Part shown: piece after piece, positions 47,731 through 64,000 of the stretch
Numbering within the stretch: position 1 is the first letter of the stretch
How the letters are laid out: every line of letters begins with the position of its first letter
Assembly: GCA_023213395.1 (NCBI GenBank)
Contig: CM041465.1
Coordinates: forward strand, 90,465,741 to 90,529,740
Source: Cycas panzhihuaensis
Lineage: Eukaryota > Cycadophyta
Reading direction: 5' to 3'
Length of the DNA: 64,000 nucleotides
The notes under the pieces: model-generated
What the model saw: only the letters and a program-made list of their open reading frames with translations
Databases searched by the model: none
What the model was told of the DNA's origin: nothing
Made by a program: the position numbers and the translations under genes

Positions 47731-48400
47731 CATAAGATAGGACTATGTTTAAATCCTAAGAAATATGTTTTCATGGGGCCCTTTGATCAACTATTGGGGC
47801 ATGTGGCGTGTCAAGAAAGGTTACTAGTAGACCTTGCTAAAGTAAAAGCGATTTTGAATATTCTTACACCTATATTTATGGTGGACATTTTTTTTTTGGG
47901 TCATACAAGGTATTATTGTAAATTTGTTAATGAATATGTTGAAATTGTGGCACCCTTGGAAAAGCTTCTGAAGAAACACTATGAATTTTATTAGGATGAA
48001 TGACATAAAATTGTGTTCCATGAGTTGAAAGTGGCAATTACATTAGCACTCACTTTGCTACATCCTGATTGGAATAAGCCCTTTCATGTCCACATGGATG
48101 CTTCCCAATAGGTAATCAATTGTGTTTTAGTACAACTAGGTGAAGAATGGGAGGATCATCTAATGTATTTTGTGAGTAGGAGATTGACTCCTACTGAAAG
48201 GAATTACTCGATAATAGAATAAGAAGGATTAGGCATGCTATATGTCTTATAAAAGTTTGGGCATTATCTCTTGGCTACTCCTTTTATTTTTTTTTTTATG
48301 GATCATTAATTTTTTTTTTTATATTTAGTGGATAAACCAATTTTATAAGGGCAGATCAATTATTGGATTATTTTGTTCCAAGAATTCTAGTTTGATATTG
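47731..48400 (+). pseudogene. Element H RNase H
   Basis: Contains LGHTRYYCKFVNEYVEIVAP, the connection segment, then HPDWNKPFHVHMDASQ (catalytic Asp), YFVSRRLTPTERNYSIIE (Glu) and a GHYLLATPF block. Stops at 47993, 48110 and 48222. Confidence 0.82.
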
Positions 48401-48900
48401 CAGTTTGACTAAGCTCATAATGTATAGGTCATGATCATTTATCAAGGATCTCATTAAAGGAAGTAACAACATGAATATTTGATGAATTTTCAGATACTAA
48501 ATTATTCAAAGTAGAAGCAATTTCAAAGTTTCTTGAAGATATTGCATTATTTATAAGCTCAAAATTTTTTTTGGAGGGCATGCCAAAGTTTAAATGAAGA
48601 ATGATTGTGACGAAATTAGGAAGGTAACAATTGATAAAGGGAAAACTCTATTGTCTTAGAGCAAATATAATTCTACAATGTTGTGTACAACACCATGAAG
48701 TTACTTCAGTGATCGAAGTCATATTAAAGCATTACAAGGGGACATGTTAGATTAGAAGCTATATCATAAAAAGTTTTATGTGCAAGATTCTGGTAGCCAA
48801 CCTTATTCTGAGATGTTAAATTATATATAAAAAACTATGATGTATGCCAAATAGTGGGAAAATTAATGTGTAAAGATTTCATTCCACTTACTATAGTAAT
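48401..48900 (+). pseudogene. Element H integrase zinc-binding region
   Basis: Starts GHDHLSRISL, then FKVEAISKFLEDIALFIS and GMPKF. The H2C2 remnant follows (VLKHYKGTC region and PNSGK near 48850). The frame runs into the SINE insertion at 48917 and continues after it at 49392 with [17 protein letters not shown], the gypsy integrase core start (normally W.IDFIGPI). Confidence 0.75.
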
Positions 48901-49391
48901 AATGTAGAAACCATTCACGAAGCTGCGTGGCTAACACATAGCGAACTATTCTTTCACCTTTTACTAAAGAATACCGTGTGTTAACCACTGAAAGTGGCAT
49001 ATGCCTATTTTTGGAGGCTTCTCTGCTCTTTTGGCAGAGAGGCCACTTTTTTTTAAGCTTCTTTAAGCCTCATGGGGCTGGGTGGATTGGTAAGTTGTGG
49101 CGATTACCAAGGCGAGACCCAAGCTCAAAACTCATGAGTGCAAGTCACTTCACAAGGAAGTAGTCCGACCGGCGTCCACTGCTGCAAAGAAAGTAGTCCG
49201 GCCAAAGTTTGTTGAGTGTGTGCCAGCTGTACGATGGCGGTATGAACTCTAAGCATAGCCAGTACAAAGGCGATACAAAAACCTAGATCCTGGGGGTCCC
49301 CCTTACTTCAGAACTTTATACCAAGGGCGGCTAGAGGTTCTCCTCTAGATATCAAAAAAAAAAAAAAAAAAAGAAATGTAGAAACCATTCA
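48901..49391 (+). mobile_element. SINE-like retroposon with 17-bp target duplication
   Basis: The sequence AATGTAGAAACCATTCA occurs exactly at both ends (48901-48917 and 49375-49391). The 457-bp body ends in a poly(A) run at about 49354-49371. Internal pol III-like boxes can be proposed: GGCTGGGTGGATTGG near 49077 (A-box-like) and AGCTCAAAACTC near 49121 (B-box-like). They lie about 150 bp into the body. The body contains short inverted repeats (TCTCTGC..GCAGAGA; CTAGAGG..CCTCTAG; GGGGGTCCCCC). Such elements depend on LINE enzymes. No coding potential. Confidence 0.82.
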
Positions 49392-49510
49392 AGAAGTGGG
49401 GTTTATATTTCATCAGGCCCATCAACCCTATAGCATGCAAAATGATAGTAAGGCAACACAATAAACCCCACTTCTCAAATGTCTTCCCTTCCTTTGTGTT
49501 ACAACATTAT
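49392..49510 (+). pseudogene. Element H integrase core fragment (copy 1)
   Basis: Continues the integrase frame for about 35 codons ([18 protein letters not shown]) before the microsatellite starts at about 49510. No catalytic triad is completed. Confidence 0.6.
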
Positions 49511-52284
<2,774 letters not shown>

Positions 52285-52646
52285 CACAAGGAAGTAGTCC
52301 GACCGGCGTCCACTGCTGCAAAGAAAGTAGTCTGGCCAAAGTTCGTTGAGAGTGTGCCAACTGTACGATGGCGGTATGAACTCTAAGCATAGCTAGTACA
52401 AAGGCGATACAAAAACCTAGATCTTGGGGGTCCCCCTTACTTCAGAACTTTGTACCAAGGGCGGCTAGAGGTTCTCCTCTAGATATCAAAAAAAAAAAAA
52501 AAAAAGAAATGTAGAAACCATTCAAGAAGTGGGGTTTATATTTCATCAGGCCCATCAACCCTATAGCATGCAAAATGATAGTAAGGCAACACAATAAACC
52601 CCACTTCTCAAATGTCTTCCCTTGCTTTGTGTTACAACATTATATA
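52285..52646 (+). repeat. Duplicated SINE 3' half plus integrase scrap (copy 2)
   Basis: Matches 49151-49513 with eight substitutions counted by eye and a poly(A) length difference. It includes the SINE tail, poly(A), the target-duplication copy and the integrase fragment, so it is a DNA-level duplication and not a second SINE insertion. The left junction is (CA)n fused at CACAAGG, which is shared with the first copy (CTTCACAAGG). Confidence 0.93.
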
Positions 52647-60020
<7,374 letters not shown>

Positions 60021-60097
60021 TTTACCTTTTCCATTATTTTTGTTTAGATTTTTTGTAAAATATCTACTTTCATATTCTTTTAAGGAGGATAGAAAGA
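60021..60097 (+). promoter_or_regulatory. Element H 3' end and polypurine tract
   Basis: Short non-repetitive stretch after the array. AAGGAGGATAGAAAGA (about 60082-60097) directly precedes TGTTAGG, fitting a plus-strand primer site. Confidence 0.65.
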
Positions 60098-60425
60098 TGT
60101 TAGGCCTTGATTTTATATTTTAGATTTAGTGGACATCACAAATACCACGAGTATCTATAAGTGAACTACATAACTCACATGCTCACTTTGAAGTTACTAG
60201 TTAATTAGTTATGTAATTATTTAGATAGTATAATTATATATATGTTAGTTTCTTGAATAGTATGAGGTTCCTTTGAGTGATACGGGAACTCTGAGGTATG
60301 TAACTAAGTCATGGAACTAATGGGAAGAATACGTTATTATTATGTCATGTGCATGTGGTATATTAGATTATGGAATTAACGATGGCTTATTATTATTCCT
60401 GAAAGGATCTAATAATAAATAATTT
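60098..60425 (+). repeat. Element H 3' LTR
   Basis: Starts TGTTAGGCCTTGATTTT and aligns with 42589-42915. The right end is approximate because similarity fades near AAAGGATCTAATAA. Confidence 0.7.
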
Positions 60426-60595
60426 CATATAATATTAAGTAATTAATATTATCAATGAATTTATATTAATATTGGCAATTGATATTATTAATTAATTATT
60501 AATATTAATTTAAATTATTAAATAATTAATAATATAATATTATAACTGATTAGTCATGATTATAGTATATAGGTAATATGTGTACATCATATAAG
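60426..60595. other. AATTAAT-rich flank
   Basis: Almost pure A/T with AATTAATTATTAAT motifs, resembling the flank left of element H (42290-42588). Confidence 0.6.
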
Positions 60596-60960
60596 GGGAT
60601 GGAGGACTTATTGGAAGTGGTGTATATGGTGATGGTGGTGTATGCATGCACACATATATATACATTGTATATTCATATGTACGTACATTGCATATATACA
60701 CGTATATGGTGGTATGTGCATATGTTATATGTGCAATGTGTATTTGGTGGTTATTGGTGGTAGTGGTATATACATGCACATGCATATACATATTAGATAT
60801 ACATATATATACATATTGCATATACATATGTATATGGTGGTATATGCATACATTGCATATGTAATGTGTATATGGTGCTTATTAGTGGTGGTGGTGGTAT
60901 ATGCGTATACACACATATACATATTACATATACACGTATACAACATTCATTCATAAAATA
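60596..60960. repeat. Diverged tandem repeat, about 130-bp unit
   Basis: Nearly three copies, each with TGGTGGT.GTATATGC, an ATACATAT/ACACATAT stretch and GCAATGTGTAT(A/T)TGGTG. The unit carries a GGTGGTGG purine motif among alternating AT/GT dinucleotides. Overlapping ORFs (60642-60956 and others) are by-products of this periodicity. Confidence 0.75.
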
Positions 60961-61179
60961 TACAAAGTTGTATATGGAATGCATATGCAACATGCATTCA
61001 TGATGGTGGTATATGGTATGCGTATATGATATTCATCAATATAATATACAAAGTTACATATACATTATGGATATAACATTTAATAGTATAATGTGTAGAG
61101 TTATATATGCAATGCATATATGATTTATCGTTGAAATATATGAAATGTGTATACGACTAGTTCTATGTAATGTGTATAT

Positions 61180-62220
61180 GACTTTCATTACTACACTTGT
61201 TAGATTATGTGTAATGTGTGTATGACTTGGTGAAACCTTCTTGCATACACATTGCATATTACCTACCAAGTGTACTAATGATAGTCATATACAAAGTTGG
61301 TGAGGACTTGTCATATACAAACCTGGTGATGGCCTATTGTGTACAAACTTGGTGATAATAAAACAACCTATTGGACTATATGTAATGTAGCTATTACTGG
61401 TATATATAATATACTTTATATACTATTTATATACAAAGTTGCATATACATTATATATAATACAAAATTGCATATACATTGTATATATTATATTGTGTATT
61501 GGTGGTGGTATATTGAATGTATATATGACTCTAATTAATACACTTATTGGATTATATGCAATATATAAAATATCACATACACATTGCATATATTATATTA
61601 TGTATGACAGTCGTGGCATTTCTAATGTGTATATGACTCTGATTAATACACTTATTAGATTATATGTAATGTATGCTACTCTAATTGCATATAATATGTA
61701 TATGACTTTCATTAGTACACTTGTTGGATTATGTGTAATATGTATACAACTTGGCAATAACTTGTCATACGTACATTGCATATTATCCAAGTGTATTAAT
61801 TATAGGTATATACAAAAATGGTGATGACTTATTGTATATGAACTTGGTGTTGACCTATTGCATACGAACTTGGTGATAACAGAACAACCTATTGGATTAT
61901 ATATTATGTGTAAATGATTGACATATATAATATATTTTGTATACTATATATATAAAGTTTATATAATGTATATGGTGGTGGTATATTCAATGTGTATATG
62001 ATAGATTAATACACTTGTTGGATTATATGCAATGTGTATATGACTTGGTGATAACTTATTGGATTATATGTAATGTATATGGAATTTTTTATATGTATAA
62101 TATACTTTGTATATTATACATACAAAGTTGTATACACATTACATATATTACATTATGTATGTTACTATTATTTGTTATGCTATTCTAGTATATACTTCTA
62201 ATGTATGTAAGGTATTTATA
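61180..62220. repeat. Tandem duplication of about 524 bp
   Basis: GACTTTCATTA.TACACTTGTT at 61180 and 61704 starts two copies that remain in register through GCATATTA.C.AAGTGTA.TAAT, ACTTGGTGATAA.A.AACAACC and GGTGGTGGTATATT.AATGT. Within each copy the shorter motif TACACTTRTTRGATTATRTG recurs, so the structure is higher-order. The ORF at 61339-61824 is not considered a gene. Confidence 0.8.
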
Positions 62221-62697
62221 TTGTTGTTCCACAGTACATTATTATTAGGCAAATATTCCACTACAAACTATGGTGCTTATTGGTGGCGGTCATATATACC
62301 TTCACATATGACAAGAAAATATTTTATTAACATTTGTTTAAATATTTTGTTTACATAGTGACCATCAAATAGTTGATAGATGAAATGTTTATCTAGCAAC
62401 ATATGAATACTCTATTAACATTTGTTTAAAAATGTTTCCCACTTTCCATTATTGTTTCAATGATATTGACCCAAATAATATGTAGTTGCTTGTTAAAAAA
62501 TGTTCTGTTTATATTTAAAACTCTAATGTTAAGATCATAAAACATTTGATTTGCATTATCACTAGAAAATATAATTGAAATAGATAAGACTACAAACACA
62601 TGAAGAAACATTAAATATAGTTATATCTATGATTATGATATAATATTGAGTTATAATAATCTTCATGTATTAAGGGTTATGTGCTTCTCATAAAAAT
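62221..62697. other. AT-rich sequence, no feature seen
   Basis: About 480 bp between the tandem repeats and copia fragment I. No ORF of note. Confidence 0.5.
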
Positions 62698-62699
62698 TT

Positions 62700-63110
62700 C
62701 CCCCTTTAGATCTCTATTAAGGAATGTGGACTTTACGTCTATCTGATGTAATTCCCAACCAAAAGTTGCTACTAAGGAAATCAACAAACAGACCATTGTC
62801 ATTTTGGAGACTAGTGCAAGTGTCTCCTCATAGTTGATTCCTTCTTTCTATGTGAATCCCTGTGTTATAAGTCTAGCCTTAAACTTGTCTACCTCTCCAT
62901 CAGAGCGAAACTTTATCGTATAGACCCACTTGTATCCCATAAGATTCTTTGTCAGTAGTAGTGGGACCAAATCCCAAGTGTTATTCTTCAGGAGAGAACT
63001 ATACTCCTCCTCCATTGTAGCTCTCCATCTTGGATCTCCTTTCGCTTCATCAAATAAATCAGGATCACTGGAATCATTGGTGTCTACCAGTAGAGTTTGA
63101 CTGGCATGCT
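62700..63110 (-). pseudogene. Element I reverse transcriptase fragment
   Basis: The minus-strand reading parallels B 17525-17930: the DVKSTFLN region near 62735, LNLWDLKNNTWDLVPLLLTK near 62960 and WRATMEEEYSSLLK near 63010. The YVDD half is absent. Stops occur near 62855 and 63113. Confidence 0.8.
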
Positions 63111-63730
63111 AACTTCATGTTCTTTAATCATCAGTTAAGGTTTACATCACCACACTGGAATCTTCCATAGTCTTCCTTGCCCATAAAGGTATTAAAGGAC
63201 ACATTGTTAGAGGTACTTCAACTCACAGTGGCTCCTCACTATTGCTTGTCCTACTCGATCCTGCTTCCCTAGGTGTTTTAGCGACTGGCTCATTGTCCTC
63301 TTCACTTGATCAATCTGGGAATGGGAGAAGGGTGGGGGGGTGGAGGGGGGGCGGTAAAATGGCCCCTCTGATGATCTATCATCATGATAAATTGATGTCT
63401 CATCAAATTTGACATCCCGACTAACCATAATCTTTTAACCCTATGGATCCCATAGTCTATAGGCTTTGTTCTCTGTGCAATACCCCATGAATATGCACTT
63501 TAGACTTTTCTAATCCAACTTCTTTTGGGTATCATCTAGGATGTGGGTGTATGTGATACACCCAAATGTTCTTAAATGGCTAATGATAGGTTTGTAATCA
63601 GTTCATTTCTCTTCGGGGGTCATGCTGTGAATTGCTTAAGTAGGTACTCGGTTCAAAATATAAATAACAGTTGCCACAGCTTTTGCCCAAAACTTCTGTG
63701 GTAGGTTTTGAGCATGCACCATATACCTTG
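63111..63730 (-). pseudogene. Element I integrase C-terminal / linker
   Basis: Includes MVSRDVKFDETSIYHDD (63380-63428), equivalent to VSRDIKFDE of B, and a G-rich plus-strand tract GGGGGGGTGGAGGGGGGGC near 63334-63352 that is expanded relative to B. Several stops. Confidence 0.75.
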
Positions 63731-63734
63731 CCAT

Positions 63735-64000
63735 CTACATCATGGTATGATTCTTTCTTTTAGTAACTCCATTCTTTTGTGGGGTATATGGGACTGTAAA
63801 TTCATGCTTTATACCATGATCATGGTAGACCTGATTAAACGTATTGTTGTTATACTCCTTACCATTATCACTTCTTAATGACTTTATTTTCTTATCACAT
63901 TTATTTTCAACCATCACATTCCATTCACGAAAGTAATCAAACACAACTGACTTGTTCTTGAGAAAGTAAACCCATGCCTTCCTAGTGTAGTCATCCACAA
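63735..64000 (-). pseudogene. Element I integrase core (partial)
   Basis: An 87-codon open stretch to the window edge: MDDYTRKAWVYFLKNKSVVF, SLRSDNGKEYNNNTFNQ (second catalytic Asp as SDNG) and YTPQKNGVTKRKN, where the catalytic Glu of 'NGVxER' is replaced by Lys. Very close to B 18509-18805. The change at the catalytic Glu would inactivate it. Confidence 0.85.

Larger units (their letters stand above)
62698..64000 (-). mobile_element. Element I: partial Ty1/copia, minus strand, runs off the window
   Basis: Nucleotide-level similarity to element B begins abruptly at TTTAGATCTCTATTAAGG (about 62706, matching B at 17525) and continues to the window end. RT C-terminal part, RNase H and 3' LTR are missing on the left, so this end is truncated. 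RT, linker and integrase follow to the right. Gag and the 5' LTR would lie beyond 64000. Confidence 0.88.

Noticed and set aside
48918-49371. tRNA gene inside the retroposon.
   Set aside because: A- and B-box-like motifs are present but no cloverleaf could be drawn. The poly(A) tail and 17-bp duplication indicate a retroposon.
52285-52646. A second independent SINE insertion.
   Set aside because: The copy includes the same target-site sequence and the same gypsy integrase flank, so it is a DNA duplication.
60642-60956. ORF of 104 codons with repeated [11 protein letters not shown] pattern.
   Set aside because: It arises from the roughly 130-bp tandem repeat; periodic product with no domain.

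Overview
The window looks like intergenic chromosome from a land plant with a large, repeat-rich genome. Evidence: an intron-interrupted plant-type host exon, Ty1/copia and Ty3/gypsy elements primed by initiator-Met tRNA, a SINE-like retroposon and very long (TA)n tracts. The species cannot be told from the sequence. There is no bacterial, organellar or CRISPR content. Only one piece of a normal host gene is visible: the last exon (1169-1336) of a SUMO-like/Rad60-SLD protein, preceded by at least 1.1 kb of intron. Everything else supported here is transposon or simple repeat.

Region 3.9-39.3 kb is a nest of LTR retrotransposons that can be peeled apart by LTR pairs, primer-binding sites (PBS), polypurine tracts (PPT), target-site duplications (TSD) and restored reading frames. 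Element E (copia, +, 3942-39343, TSD AATAG) is split twice. Element F (non-autonomous LTR element, +, 6815-11649, perfect TSD AAAGG) sits between its protease and integrase regions. Element D (LTR element without recognisable pol, +, 14006-38551, TSD AGTAT/GGTAT) sits in its RNase H. D contains A (copia, -, 14821-36242). A is split in its RNase H by B (copia, -, 15876-29741, TSD TGGAT/TAGAT). B is split in its leader by C (copia, +, 21673-29209). The insertion order is E, then D, A, B, C, with F a separate hit in E. All pol genes carry many stops and frameshifts, so none looks autonomous now.

Region 39.3-42.6 kb is AT-rich and mostly featureless, apart from an orphan LTR plus PBS (G, 40848-41249). 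Region 42.6 to about 60.4 kb is a decayed Ty3/gypsy element (H, +). It has gag with several CCHC knuckles (interrupted by another LTR fragment, J), protease, RT and RNase H. Its integrase is broken by a 457-bp SINE-like retroposon with a 17-bp TSD. About 10.5 kb of (TA)n-rich microsatellite (49.5-60.0 kb) then replaces the rest of the integrase, and a PPT and 3' LTR follow. The SINE 3' half, integrase scrap and start of the array are duplicated 3.13 kb apart (49151 and 52285).

Region 60.4-62.2 kb holds diverged tandem repeats of about 130 bp and about 520 bp. From 62.7 kb to the window end lies a partial minus-strand copia element (I) closely related to B.

The very long open frames in the microsatellite are not genes. 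DNA that strictly alternates purine and pyrimidine cannot contain TAA, TAG or TGA on either strand, so all six frames stay open.
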